Shown: positions 30,033-39,743, counted from the first letter of the stretch. The stretch: DNA of 64,000 nt from Bdellovibrio sp. UBA4095 (GCA_002381805.1 DFXZ01000008.1:113521-177520), one strand, 5' to 3'. The notes: generated from the letters alone by a model not told the origin. Translations and numbers: made by a program.

Positions 30033-32375
30033 TTACCCGGTCGTCAACATTCCACTCGCGACACCTGTGACGGTCTCTCTTAATAAAGGAACATCGTTGT
30101 TCTTCAAAGCGATTAATTGCAGGACACTCAATGGATGTATTAGTGGAGATCGCAAGTGAATGCTATCCTGAAGCCAGGGACGGTACCAAAGCAGTTGGGA
30201 CTCTCCGGAAATTTCGTGAAGAGCCTTTCGGCAAAGCGAAAACTCTTTACGAAATCTTTTTTCAGTTTCAGACTTCAGGTCGGAAGACAAACTTGAAGTC
30301 TGCAGATAAATCGAAAAAATATTTAGCTCCATCTTTGCCAAAGTAAATCCCAACAGACGAATGTAGGAAGCAAACAAGGAAGACCTTTTGAAAATCGACT
30401 GAAATACTTTTTTCTCTTGAGCGGACAAACTCGCCCAATAGGAACCTACCCCCCACCAAGTTGGAAACAGCGTTCGTGTTTGAGTCCAGCAGAGCACCCA
30501 TGGAATAGCTCGAAGATTACGGATTTCAACAGCACCTTGCCTCTTGCTCGGTCTTGAACCTAACTTCAGATTCTTGAGAAATGTGTACGGCGTCGCCTGT
30601 TCAATAACCTCTAAAAAGGTCGGCTCCTGCAAAAGAGACTGATAATAAGCCCGAGTCGCCATGGCCATCCTTTTCAGATGACGAAGATCCCCAGGACGCT
30701 CTCCTTGAGTCTTTTTGTTATTTCGTGCCGCTCTTGCCGATTCGAATCGTTCAAGTTGCCTTTTCAGCACAGCTGCAGAAGAATAGGACCTGTAAATCAT
30801 TTCACCCTGCACAGTCACCTTGGCAGTTGCCAATGCCGAAGCTGGCCACCATGCAGTTTGATCCTGAATAGATCCCCCACCTCGCTCAACACTTCCACCT
30901 GAACCATGGAAAAATATGGGCGTCAGTCCGTGCGAAGATATTTTTTTCTCAAGTCCTGCGACCGCACTTTGAATTAAAACTTTGGAAGCCAGTGACCCGC
31001 TTTCTTTTGCCGAATCTGAATAACCCAACATGATCTCGAAATGACCGGCCCATTGCTTTTTAATCATATTTTTTTGACTTGCCAGTGAAAAAAATCTTTC
31101 AACTATTTCACTGGCATTTTCCAATGAGTGAGCACTTTCGAAAAGTGGCACCACCGGCAGCCGAACGCCTTTCAGACACCTCTTCACTAGAGTGATACCC
31201 GCGGCGATGTCTCTTTCAGACTCAGCCTGACTCAGAACAAAACCACGGACATAAAATCGTGGGTTCCATCGGGGCGAAATTGTATTGAGGGCACACAACA
31301 TTCGCACAATAGCTGGTCGATCCTTTTGATTCTTTACAGCTTCATGGACAAGGCTGCTGTCCTCACGAAGCTCCAAAGGAACAACTAAACCGGGAAATAT
31401 CTGAAAAAAACTATTTATTCGCTTTAGCTTCGCAGACTCCGTTTTCAAAATCTGCTGATAGTCCTGCGACAATTTCACAACTGACTGCTTTAGCTCCTCC
31501 ACTTTCTGATCGTCTCCAGCTTTGATCTTTCTCAGCGGCGGCAAAAGCTTTTCAAGACGAGCAGCCTGTTGCAGAAGCTTGCGCAATCTCCGACCTTCAA
31601 TGGTTGAAGTTTTTGCCACCGGCTCGAGATCATCTATAAAAGAGACCACTCGTTGCCGAAACCATTTTAGAATGAATGCACGAGAAAGCTCCAGACTACC
31701 TAACATTGTCTTTTCATCAACTCCCGGGTGACCGTCTTTGTCTCCGCCGACCCAGGTGCGAATATAAAATGGCAACCCCTGGGCTTTCTTATTTAAGTAC
31801 ACTTCGATAATTTCATCTTGAAGGATCAAATTATAGATATACTCTGCCTCATCCTTAACCGACGGTTTTCTTTGTTTTGACATCGGCAGTCGCCAAACCA
31901 GCTTTAACAATAAGAATAACTCGGAACGATGGTCCTCGGAGGATTTCTTAAGCTGACTAATAAGTAAATCTTGAATACGTTTAAAATAAAAAACTATCTT
32001 TGGATTTCGCGACTCCGTTGGGTGAGCCGTCATTACGTGTATAATCCGCCCGTATGGAACCTTAGCATCTTCGAAATTCTCGGAGAACTCTAAACTCTTT
32101 GCTCGATATGCAAACTCGCAAGAATTAATCAGTTCCAACATAAGGGCAAAAGCGTGAGCAATCTCCCACTGCTCTTTGCGCGAGAGTTTCTCCAGATCTT
32201 TTCTAACTTTTTGCAGTCCAGCGACCTGCTGACACTCCCGTGATTTAACGAACTGCCGCAGCTTTTCGATTCTTTGAAAAGACTTTCGGCCCAATTCAGA
32301 TCCAATAACACGGCCCAGTTCTGAGACGGACCAATCAACTAATGCAGTTAGTTCTTTAGGTAGGGATTGTTTCAT
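30033..32375 (-). CDS. Phosphoenolpyruvate carboxylase-like protein
   Basis: A 780-residue protein, about 100 shorter than usual. Family motifs in order: VMTAHPTESRN with catalytic His118, VGGDKDGHPG at 209-218, IMLGYSDSAKESG near 448-460, FFHGSGGSVERGG at 488-500, and the C-terminal TG. PEP carboxylase makes oxaloacetate to refill the TCA cycle. The catalytic loop normally reads FHGRGG; here Arg is Ser492 while the second Arg (498) remains. This may change or abolish carboxylation, so the activity is uncertain. The gene stands alone between convergent and divergent neighbours. Confidence 0.8.
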   Translation of the reverse strand: MKQSLPKELTALVDWSVSELGRVIGSELGRKSFQRIEKLRQFVKSRECQQVAGLQKVRKDLEKLSRKEQWEIAHAFALMLELINSCEFAYRAKSLEFSENFEDAKVPYGRIIHVMTAHPTESRNPKIVFYFKRIQDLLISQLKKSSEDHRSELFLLLKLVWRLPMSKQRKPSVKDEAEYIYNLILQDEIIEVYLNKKAQGLPFYIRTWVGGDKDGHPGVDEKTMLGSLELSRAFILKWFRQRVVSFIDDLEPVAKTSTIEGRRLRKLLQQAARLEKLLPPLRKIKAGDDQKVEELKQSVVKLSQDYQQILKTESAKLKRINSFFQIFPGLVVPLELREDSSLVHEAVKNQKDRPAIVRMLCALNTISPRWNPRFYVRGFVLSQAESERDIAAGITLVKRCLKGVRLPVVPLFESAHSLENASEIVERFFSLASQKNMIKKQWAGHFEIMLGYSDSAKESGSLASKVLIQSAVAGLEKKISSHGLTPIFFHGSGGSVERGGGSIQDQTAWWPASALATAKVTVQGEMIYRSYSSAAVLKRQLERFESARAARNNKKTQGERPGDLRHLKRMAMATRAYYQSLLQEPTFLEVIEQATPYTFLKNLKLGSRPSKRQGAVEIRNLRAIPWVLCWTQTRTLFPTWWGVGSYWASLSAQEKKVFQSIFKRSSLFASYIRLLGFTLAKMELNIFSIYLQTSSLSSDLKSETEKRFRKEFSLCRKALHEISGESQLLWYRPWLQDSIHLRSPLIHPLSVLQLIALKNNDVPLLRETVTGVASGMLTTG

Positions 32376-32453
32376 TCCTTCCTTTTATCGCGACCTCGAG
32401 ATCACGTCCAGCTTCGAAGAAGAAAGCTAGTCTTCCAGAACTGTTATGTAACA

Positions 32454-32855
32454 CTAGCGTCCATAAAGAAGCAGATCAGAAAAATAACTAATTTCATTCT
32501 CTGTCAGACGGTCTTGTGCGTGGTCAACGAAAGTTCGAATCATTTTCTCTCGCGCGTAGGTCTTTGTAACGAAGGCAGAAAACTGGCTCGATCGGGACAT
32601 CGCTCCCTCAGGAACTAATGCATTTATTAAATGGATCGCACCCGTAGGCGACAATCTTTCCAAGTGAGTCTCAAAGTACCTCAGCAAGTAAGCATTGTAT
32701 TCTCCACCTCGCTGCGAGTTCCTGCTTTCGATAAAGCTGATTATCTCTGCCTCAGTCTTGAGAGATCCAAGAACACTCTCACAGCGCATTTGCGCAGAAG
32801 TCGCAGAAGCTATCAATAGTAATGACATCCCTAAAAGGATATTTCGATGGGACAT
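32454..32855 (-). CDS. Secreted protein of unknown function
   Basis: A 133-residue protein starting at the ATG at 32855 with GGAGG 4 bases upstream. It has a signal peptide (about residues 1-21, cleavage after TSA) and a mature helical domain (KTEAEIISFIESRNSQRGGE, AIHLINALVPEG, DRLTENEISYFSDLL). It is a single gene. The helical end could be a tetratricopeptide-like fold. No family recognised. Confidence 0.7.
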   Translation of the reverse strand: MSHRNILLGMSLLLIASATSAQMRCESVLGSLKTEAEIISFIESRNSQRGGEYNAYLLRYFETHLERLSPTGAIHLINALVPEGAMSRSSQFSAFVTKTYAREKMIRTFVDHAQDRLTENEISYFSDLLLYGR

Positions 32856-33083
32856 GACACCTCCATAGTTGTCGAACTCTTGGACAGTACTTAAAATACG
32901 CGTCACTCTGCGCCCTGTGCGCAAAGTGAGCGCCACGTGACCGTAATCAGGTGGCTGTCATTAGAATTTATCTCAGGAATAGTGCCAAGTTCGGCAGAGA
33001 AACATTACAAATAGTAGATAAAAAATCCCTCTCCAGAACTCCTGAAGAGGGATTAAAGTTAAGAACAATGATCGAGCCGTGTC

Positions 33084-34799
33084 CTATTTTGCCAGACACT
33101 TTAGAAGCGCGGTTTTGTCGCTATAGAGCTCTACAACGTGTCCCATCGAATACCCTTTGGAAATACAATAGCGATTTCCGCAAGTGCTCATAAAACGCTC
33201 TCTAGAAAGAGCATCTTTAGGCATATTCGAGTCCACTGTGGGTGTACTTGTTTCTGTACATGCCGCCGCGATCTCGGTTTGTTGGACTTTTAAACTTGGC
33301 AAGCTTCCGGCAAAGTCACGATAACAATGCGCTGTCGTCACCACACTATTAAGCTCAACCATTCGTCCATCAGCGAAACCTTTGCTCACGCAGTACTTAT
33401 AGCCGCATGTATACATGTAATGGATATTATAGTCTACTCCCGACAAACCAAGACTATTGATACCACAAATGTTTCTAACATTCGTTGGAGTGTCATCGAT
33501 AATACTCATTGGAGTACCAATCTTTTCCACTTCTTTTTCGCAAGTTCCTACATAGGTTTGCGGTGTTTTTTCATAACGACATTCAAGAGTAGATCTTCCA
33601 TCTTTCATGTCGATGATTCGCCCAGAATCCATCTTTTTTACCATTCGGCAATAACGATTTCCGCAGGTATTTTTGAAACGAAGAGTTGAATAGGCCTCTG
33701 TCGGCATATTCTTGGCCAAGGTTGGATTTGGCTCATCAATACAATTCTGAGCAATAGCGACATTGTCCACGTTTTCAAAAATTTGAATCATCGTATTTAG
33801 ATATCTAGTTTTTTCGGCCATGTCAGTACATGGAACCTCACAGGATTTTTCTTGGAAACTTCCTGATAAATTTCCATTGGAACAAACTCGAGTTTCGTCC
33901 TCGCAAACCGGAGCCGAAGCTGCTTTATAGGCTAGGACACTTTGACCATGAGCAATCGTCTGTCCTTGGAACAAACAGGCCACTGGTGCTTCGACCGCAC
34001 ATGAGGCGAATGCGAAACTTCCGCCTAAAGTACCATCATTACAGATACGATCTTCAACGGCACAGCTTCCGCCAAATGGAACACTGGAAGCCGAATAAGC
34101 ATTAACGGATTCCCCATGGGCCACTGTTCTTCCGTTAAACACACAAGCCTTAGGCGCTCCAACCGAGCAGCTTGTAAATTCGAAAGTACCACTTAAACTT
34201 CCATCCAAGCATTTACGTGATTCGCTGACACATTGTTTTCCGAAAGCCACACTTGAATTTAAGAAAGCAGTCACGCTGCTTCCGTGCGCCAAAGTTTTTC
34301 CATCAAACAAGCAAGCTTTTGGTTGCCCCACTTCACACGAAGCGTAGGAATAAGAACCTGATAGGCTTCCATTATCGCAAACACGGACCTCAGAAACGCA
34401 GCTGCCACCGAAGTCCACAGCGGAGTTTTGATAGGCATCTACTACAGCACCGTGAGCAATTGTTCGTCCATTAAAAATACAAGCTTTGGGAATATCGACA
34501 TTACAGAATGAATAACTATGGGAACCAGAAAGTGCGCCACCTTGACAAATGCGGTTCTCTGAAACGCAATTCTCTCCGAAAGGCACTGTTGATGAAAGAT
34601 AGCTGACTACGGAGTCACCCTCATTAAGTACCCTTCCGTCAAACTGACAGGTCAGCGGCACCGGCGGTGGTAGATTCGGCTCTACAGAAAGCGAAGCTTG
34701 TTCTGCGATCTCTTCAAATTGAACAGGTCCACCGCAGTTCTGATAGCCAAGCAACAGAACTCCAACGCCAATAATAATACGAACTGATCCCCATTTCAT
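33084..34799 (-). CDS. Large cysteine-rich repeat lipoprotein
   Basis: A 571-residue protein from the ATG at 34799. The N-terminus is a lipoprotein-like signal (VGVLLLGYQNC, Cys22). Then come five tandem repeats of about 56 residues, each with C-x-F-x-G-x-T-x-AHG, FG-x-x-C, R-x-C-x-x-G-x-LSG and SC, with four to five cysteines at fixed places. Residues about 330-571 hold three looser repeats containing TCGNRYC or TCGYKYC. The cysteines probably form disulphides in an extended surface stalk, perhaps for attachment to prey. Repeat 5 is shortened. Confidence 0.75.
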   Translation of the reverse strand: MKWGSVRIIIGVGVLLLGYQNCGGPVQFEEIAEQASLSVEPNLPPPVPLTCQFDGRVLNEGDSVVSYLSSTVPFGENCVSENRICQGGALSGSHSYSFCNVDIPKACIFNGRTIAHGAVVDAYQNSAVDFGGSCVSEVRVCDNGSLSGSYSYASCEVGQPKACLFDGKTLAHGSSVTAFLNSSVAFGKQCVSESRKCLDGSLSGTFEFTSCSVGAPKACVFNGRTVAHGESVNAYSASSVPFGGSCAVEDRICNDGTLGGSFAFASCAVEAPVACLFQGQTIAHGQSVLAYKAASAPVCEDETRVCSNGNLSGSFQEKSCEVPCTDMAEKTRYLNTMIQIFENVDNVAIAQNCIDEPNPTLAKNMPTEAYSTLRFKNTCGNRYCRMVKKMDSGRIIDMKDGRSTLECRYEKTPQTYVGTCEKEVEKIGTPMSIIDDTPTNVRNICGINSLGLSGVDYNIHYMYTCGYKYCVSKGFADGRMVELNSVVTTAHCYRDFAGSLPSLKVQQTEIAAACTETSTPTVDSNMPKDALSRERFMSTCGNRYCISKGYSMGHVVELYSDKTALLKCLAK

Positions 34800-34972
34800 A
34801 CGGTCCCCCAATATTGAACTATTTCAGTCTACAATGAGGAAACCTCCAAAATCACCTATCATTCGCATTCGAGTCAATTTAGTACAAGGGTGGATTTTAG
34901 TTGATCACTTTTTAAAAAAGGGATTTCGGATAAGTCTTGGAATGAGACAAAAATGATTAGTCTACCTTTTAG

Positions 34973-34989
34973 AAAAAGCAGATGAACCG
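34973..34989 (+). repeat. 17-base repeat, copy 2
   Basis: Identical to 28845-28861. It lies in the 230-base gap between the repeat lipoprotein start and the end of the reductase gene. Nothing else is apparent in that gap besides A/T-rich promoter-like sequence. Confidence 0.4.
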
Positions 34990-35029
34990 AATATACTTAT
35001 GAGGCTAAACATTTTAAAGATCGACCAAG

Positions 35030-35605
35030 TCATTTGGAAAATCTAAGCCAAGTCTTGCGGAAGTTCTTGCGATCCACCGGCCATGCCTTCCAGTGTACTT
35101 CGCAGGCAGTAGCGACGCTCAGGTTATCCAAGAGGACGTCCATATCGTCAAGACTCCAAAAGTCTTCATTGTGCGACTTCTTACTGTTGCCTTGGGCCAT
35201 CTGAGAATTTAAAGATAGAACTACTCCACTCATCGGCGGAATCAAAAATCCCATACTGCTAAGGACACCTTGTAGTCTTGAAAGCACTGATTTACCACCC
35301 ACCGAATGCATCAGGACACAAACCGCAGCTGGTTTCCCCATAATCTCCTCCCGCGCCTCAAGTTCTGTGGCATCCTCCAGAAACTTTTGCAGGGGACTTC
35401 CCCAAGAATCCCAGTAGGTTCCCGTCAAGAACAACAATCCATCTGCATCTTTAATTTTACGTAAAGCCGCGGGTCCGAATTTTGTTTTCGCCAGATGTAA
35501 AACTCCAAAAGAAATATCTTTTCGCCGTCGCTTAAGGAATCTTATGATGTCTGCACAATTTCCAGACTCACCTTTTGGGCTACCATTCAGAATAAGTATT
35601 TTCAT
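35030..35605 (-). CDS. NAD(P)H-dependent FMN reductase/flavodoxin-like protein
   Basis: A 191-residue protein from the ATG at 35605. The start MKILILNGSPKGESGNC is the phosphate-binding loop for FMN, and DGLLFLTGTYWDSWGSPLQKF near 60-80 is the second flavin loop of the family. It probably reduces quinones, nitro compounds or iron chelates with NAD(P)H. It is the last gene of a group with a hydrolase and a hypothetical gene upstream. Confidence 0.8.
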   Translation of the reverse strand: MKILILNGSPKGESGNCADIIRFLKRRRKDISFGVLHLAKTKFGPAALRKIKDADGLLFLTGTYWDSWGSPLQKFLEDATELEAREEIMGKPAAVCVLMHSVGGKSVLSRLQGVLSSMGFLIPPMSGVVLSLNSQMAQGNSKKSHNEDFWSLDDMDVLLDNLSVATACEVHWKAWPVDRKNFRKTWLRFSK

Positions 35606-35649
35606 AAATAAAAGAATAGGAGACCCATTCACTGAACTCAAAAGATTTT

Positions 35650-36477
35650 TCAGTCCTGGACGAACTGCAGAACGATCTTTAGAACTTCGGGATCGCGTAG
35701 CACACGTCGGTGCCCCAAACCCTTCGTTTCAAAGATTTCAATTTCTGGCCAATTCTGTTTTATCTCCAGAGCTGCCTTGAAGCGAACAGCCTTGTCATGC
35801 ACATCATGAACGATCAAGGCGGGAATTCCCAACTCACGCCCCATAAGGCCCACGTTCAATTCAGAAGCCGAAACTCCGACCCTTTTTTCCAACTCTTGAA
35901 AAAATATTCGCTGTGCCTTTGGACTTATATTTATCATATTTAGAAAATTCTGTACCACGAGCTCGTAACGTGATGGACCCGCGATAAGCACAAGCTTTTC
36001 AACCTTCAACCCCCAACTTGAGGCAATGACCGCACAGCCTGCCCCCAAGGAATGAGCAATGACAGCTCTAAAAGGGCCGAGATCTTTTTGTGCGCGAAGT
36101 AAATAGCGCGCATACTCCCCAACATTAGTTCTTCCGCCAAACTTTTCCCCATGGGCCGGTCCATCTAAAGCGACCACTCGAAAGCCTTTTTCAACCAAAG
36201 GTCCAGCAAAAAAACCCATCTGGGTGCCACGTCCGCTCCACCCATGCAGCAGCACCACTAACGGCCCTTCAGAAGGGCCCCACTCATAAGCAGGTATACC
36301 GTCACCTATAAGGCTTTTTTTGGCAGACTCATACCAACTTTTTTCAGATTCGGGTCGTTCGTAGTAAACCGGAGTTTCAAAAATTTCCGCGGCCCACTCC
36401 GCTCCCCGTTTTGGAGCCACCCATGAAATCAGGCGGACGAATAGAAACCACAGCTTTTGTTTCAAGGTAAATCTCAT
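35650..36477 (-). CDS. Alpha/beta hydrolase
   Basis: A 275-residue hydrolase with a hydrophobic N-terminal helix. LVVLLHGWSGRGTQ forms the oxyanion hole, VALDGPAHGEKFG the following strand, VIAHSLGAGCAV the nucleophile elbow (Ser), IVHDVHDKAV the Asp and GLGHRRVLRD the His. Substrate is unknown; lipid or ester hydrolysis near the membrane is plausible. Its ATG overlaps the upstream stop (ATGA). Confidence 0.85.
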   Translation of the reverse strand: MRFTLKQKLWFLFVRLISWVAPKRGAEWAAEIFETPVYYERPESEKSWYESAKKSLIGDGIPAYEWGPSEGPLVVLLHGWSGRGTQMGFFAGPLVEKGFRVVALDGPAHGEKFGGRTNVGEYARYLLRAQKDLGPFRAVIAHSLGAGCAVIASSWGLKVEKLVLIAGPSRYELVVQNFLNMINISPKAQRIFFQELEKRVGVSASELNVGLMGRELGIPALIVHDVHDKAVRFKAALEIKQNWPEIEIFETKGLGHRRVLRDPEVLKIVLQFVQD

Positions 36478-37154
36478 AGTTGATCTCTAAGCATGCGTTG
36501 CTTTACTCGCTGTGCATACTTCCAAAAAAGATTATCTTCGCCCAGAATTTCGATAAGCTTCTTTTCCGCCACCAAAATATCGACTTCCTGAGACGACAAC
36601 CACAGCTCTTCAAACAAGTTCTGTGTTGCCGCCATTCTTAGCGACGGGAAGCTCGAATCATCTTCTTCACCATAACCCACGAGAAAAAGACCATTCCAAA
36701 GTGGCTTCATGGCACGATTGAAGTGACTTTCCATAAGTTTGCCCTGCCAACCAAGATTCTCTTTAATAAGCTTTGTAGATTGAGGCGAATCGAGTAAGAA
36801 GCTATCAAGAGCTTCTTGTGAAGTTCGTGAAAGCGAAAGAAGACCTTTTGAAGTGCCTAGAAAGGCCAAGAGATTTATAAACACACTTTTGGAAAAAAAC
36901 GTGGCTCGTCCTTGGTACCATTTAGAATAGACCACCTTATCACTTCTCGAAAGCTCCTCTCGCAGACGCCACAACTCGCCGACTCGGTCATCGCCATCAA
37001 CATCCCACTCCCAGCGCATTTTAGTTCGCGGGTACAAGGTGGACCAGAGGCTTGCTGGTTCCTGACGATTTTGCAGGGGATAAACTAAAAGACAACCTCG
37101 CCTATTAATGGCGTCGATCATCTTGTTAAGTTTTGCAGAGGAGGATTTGGTCAT
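36474..37154 (-). CDS. Hypothetical protein
   Basis: A 226-residue soluble protein. The segments CLLVYPLQNRQEPASLWSTL, RWEWDVDGDDRVGELWRLRE and KVVYSKWYQGRATFFSK form a conserved-looking N-terminal half; the rest is helical. No signal peptide. I do not recognise a characterised family with certainty. It precedes the hydrolase with a 4-base overlap and follows the VCBS lipoprotein gene by 9 bases. Confidence 0.6.
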   Translation of the reverse strand: MTKSSSAKLNKMIDAINRRGCLLVYPLQNRQEPASLWSTLYPRTKMRWEWDVDGDDRVGELWRLREELSRSDKVVYSKWYQGRATFFSKSVFINLLAFLGTSKGLLSLSRTSQEALDSFLLDSPQSTKLIKENLGWQGKLMESHFNRAMKPLWNGLFLVGYGEEDDSSFPSLRMAATQNLFEELWLSSQEVDILVAEKKLIEILGEDNLFWKYAQRVKQRMLRDQL

Positions 37155-37163
37155 GCAACCATT

Positions 37164-38771
37164 CTATTTCACGCAAACTTCTTGTAAAAGACCTTTCTGA
37201 ATATTGCGTTTAAATAGTGCCGCGAGTTGACCATTGTGAAGTGTGCTCGAGGTCGCTTTGAGGTTATCAGAAATATTGGAGGCCATATATGCATGTTGAT
37301 TCCAAACAGCTCTTGTTGGCATCCATGCTTTCGCATCTTTGGGGCTAAACACACGCAGCCCAGTAATTGATCGAGCTTGTTCTTTTTGTTCTGCCGTTTG
37401 ATAAATTGAACCAATGTCGACCCACATATTGTTAGCGACAACCACGAGCTCCGCATAACCATCACCATTTACATCGGCAACGACAGGATACTCGCGAAGT
37501 GTTCCGCTGGGGTTAATCGTTGACCATATGACCTTCAGATTCGAAGAACCATCCATTTCATATATTCGAACATACTGCTCATCAGCATAAATAATCTCAG
37601 GCTTGCCATCTCCATTAAAATCGAAGGAAGTCAGACCGGTTGATAAAGATGAACAGTCCTGCGTAGTGCTACCAGCAATCTTTTCACCTTTATTATTGAA
37701 AATGGTCAGAGATTTTCCCGTGGCAACAGCTATTTCCATGGAGGATGGGTTGCCATCAAAATCTCCTATTGTAGCTTGGCCTCCGCCAACGGTTGTTTTG
37801 GATGGGCAAAGCAGTTCCGCATGTTCTGACAACTTATTTTCAGCCAGTTTATCGCCTTGCGCACTATAAATTGTTATATAGTCATTGCCCGTTACGATCA
37901 CTTCAGATCCAGGGACGTTTGGTAAAATATCGGCCGTCGATGGAAACCCATTGCGAGCATACTTCCATAAAAACTGCCCATTCTTATCCATAACTCCACT
38001 GATACCTAAAATCTGCATTTCTTTCTGATGCAAATGTAAATTTGCCGGGAAAGCCATGCAATTTGCAGACACCTCTGCGAGTCTCTTACGAATAAATGGT
38101 TGTTTATCAGCGCCTTCATTGATGATCCAGCTTCCAGCTAAAATTTCGGTGCGCCCATCTTGATCCAAGTCGGCAGCACTAAAGCTCTCATAACAGCCCA
38201 ACATAGCCGTCAACTGCACACCCGAGAAATCCAGATCCGCCTGCCAGCGAACGAATCCGTTTGAGTTTAAAGCCACGACTTTCTTGCCCTGATAATGAAC
38301 GTAAATGATTTCCGCTTGACCATCATGATCAAGATCGACCAGCAATGGCGAAGTTGAAGCGAAAGGCGCCAATGTATCTGTGCTCACTGAAAACTTTTTT
38401 TTGCCAGTAGCACCGTCTATCACTCGCAAAACACCCTTTGAGGTGTATGCTGTGTCTTTGTAGGATACGAACGCAATTTCGGGAATACCGTCCCCATCTA
38501 TATCGCCTACCGTCGGAGCGGCCATCACTTGCTTGAACTGGGGTTCAGTATCTTCTGCATGATTCCAAGAAAACCTTACTTCAGGCTTTACGGCCTGGGC
38601 AGTCATCATCTCACAAACTGGGGGAGCTTTTGGCGGGTCTTTTTGAGGGGGAGCCGAAGAAGCCGATTCATAAACTTCTGCGGGGTGGAAATTCACATTT
38701 GAACAGTTTTGAAAGGCAAAAGCAGAAAGACCTAAAACACCGAGTGCTGATAGAACATATTGATATTTCAT
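37164..38771 (-). CDS. FG-GAP/VCBS repeat lipoprotein
   Basis: A 535-residue secreted protein. The N-terminus has a signal ending FAFQNC (Cys23), an unusual lipobox. Calcium-binding FG-GAP loops recur: VGDIDGDGIPEIAF, LVDLDHDGQAEIIYV, AADLDQDGRTEILAG, SFDFNGDGKPEIIYA and VADVNGDGYAELVVV, which build a seven-bladed integrin-like propeller. The C-terminal RAVWNQHAYMASNI segment recurs in similar propeller proteins. Likely on the cell surface, in binding or adhesion. Confidence 0.85.
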   Translation of the reverse strand: MKYQYVLSALGVLGLSAFAFQNCSNVNFHPAEVYESASSAPPQKDPPKAPPVCEMMTAQAVKPEVRFSWNHAEDTEPQFKQVMAAPTVGDIDGDGIPEIAFVSYKDTAYTSKGVLRVIDGATGKKKFSVSTDTLAPFASTSPLLVDLDHDGQAEIIYVHYQGKKVVALNSNGFVRWQADLDFSGVQLTAMLGCYESFSAADLDQDGRTEILAGSWIINEGADKQPFIRKRLAEVSANCMAFPANLHLHQKEMQILGISGVMDKNGQFLWKYARNGFPSTADILPNVPGSEVIVTGNDYITIYSAQGDKLAENKLSEHAELLCPSKTTVGGGQATIGDFDGNPSSMEIAVATGKSLTIFNNKGEKIAGSTTQDCSSLSTGLTSFDFNGDGKPEIIYADEQYVRIYEMDGSSNLKVIWSTINPSGTLREYPVVADVNGDGYAELVVVANNMWVDIGSIYQTAEQKEQARSITGLRVFSPKDAKAWMPTRAVWNQHAYMASNISDNLKATSSTLHNGQLAALFKRNIQKGLLQEVCVK

Positions 38772-38918
38772 CTTTCCCCCACTTCACCAGTATAAGCAAA
38801 GGCGGGGCCGCCTGAAAACGATTATATTTGCTTCCATAGTCTAAGGAATGAAACATTGATCAGAAAACCTTCGACAGTCGAGTATTCTCAGTTTGAGATC
38901 TGCCTCCAAAAGAGGGGC

Positions 38919-39593
38919 TTACTGTTCCATAAATTTATCCAGGATCACACTTAGCTCACCAGGACTAATAGCGAATGTCCCTTTGAGCTCCTGCGCAACC
39001 CTTCCAGTCAGCTTTGTTTTCGAAAGATCGACCCCTCTCTTACGTAAATCAGAGAGGGCCAACAAAGTCTGCTGTGCCGAAGGTTTATAGTGCCCGCTAC
39101 TGCCGGTAAATTCCCGAAGATAACCCTGTCCGAAACTTGCCGTTCCGGCAAAGAAAACATCCTCTCCGGCCCCCAAGCTAGAATGATGAAAGCGTCCTCG
39201 CTCCTCAAAGGGTAGAACAAATATTCGATGGTTTTTGTCAATGACGATAAGGCTCGTTTCATGGCTCATCGCTTCTGGATCAAATACGGAGTCCACTTTC
39301 ACACCTTCTCGGTTTACCAGTACTTTGCCATCAACAAACAACTCAAAGGCCCGCTTCTCTGACTCTTTAAAATACTGTACAAACCAAGGTTTTTTGGTCA
39401 CCGGATCAACATAAAGACCTCGATCCTCACCACGATATTCAGATGCCATCGTCAGCAAGGGATAACCAGCCGACGACGTGAGAATAAAGACGCCGTCACA
39501 TTGCATGGCCACGGCATTCAGCGGCGCCAACGCAAGAAGGGCCGCAAAAAGGCCAACACCTGTGAATTTTTTGATCGGTCTTAACAGTCTCAT
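38919..39593 (-). CDS. Secreted protein with toxin-like C-terminal segment
   Basis: A 224-residue protein from the ATG at 39593, with a signal peptide (about residues 1-30, cleavage after AVA). The segment RFHHSSLGAGEDVFFAGTAS, then SSGHYKPSAQQTLLAL, resembles a module (HSSFLAG...AGE...SGHYxP) found in effector and polymorphic-toxin proteins of other bacteria. Its biochemical activity is unknown. The gene stands alone. A predator could secrete it into prey; inferred. Confidence 0.6.
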   Translation of the reverse strand: MRLLRPIKKFTGVGLFAALLALAPLNAVAMQCDGVFILTSSAGYPLLTMASEYRGEDRGLYVDPVTKKPWFVQYFKESEKRAFELFVDGKVLVNREGVKVDSVFDPEAMSHETSLIVIDKNHRIFVLPFEERGRFHHSSLGAGEDVFFAGTASFGQGYLREFTGSSGHYKPSAQQTLLALSDLRKRGVDLSKTKLTGRVAQELKGTFAISPGELSVILDKFMEQ

Positions 39594-39743
39594 AAACAAT
39601 AAATCGCTATTTCAGGTAGCGATCCTCTCAGTTGTATTTTTGGGGGCAAAGTTCGCGCCTTTTTACGGACTTTGCTCCAGTAATGCTAAGGTCCTGGCAA
39701 CCCCACTTTGACATCCAAAGCGAACCCATCGAGCCTGGTAAAT

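Noticed and set aside
33084..34799. Regular DNA repeats considered as a CRISPR array
   Set aside because: The repeats are about 168 bases, code for protein repeats in frame and diverge at synonymous sites; no short identical repeats with unique spacers.
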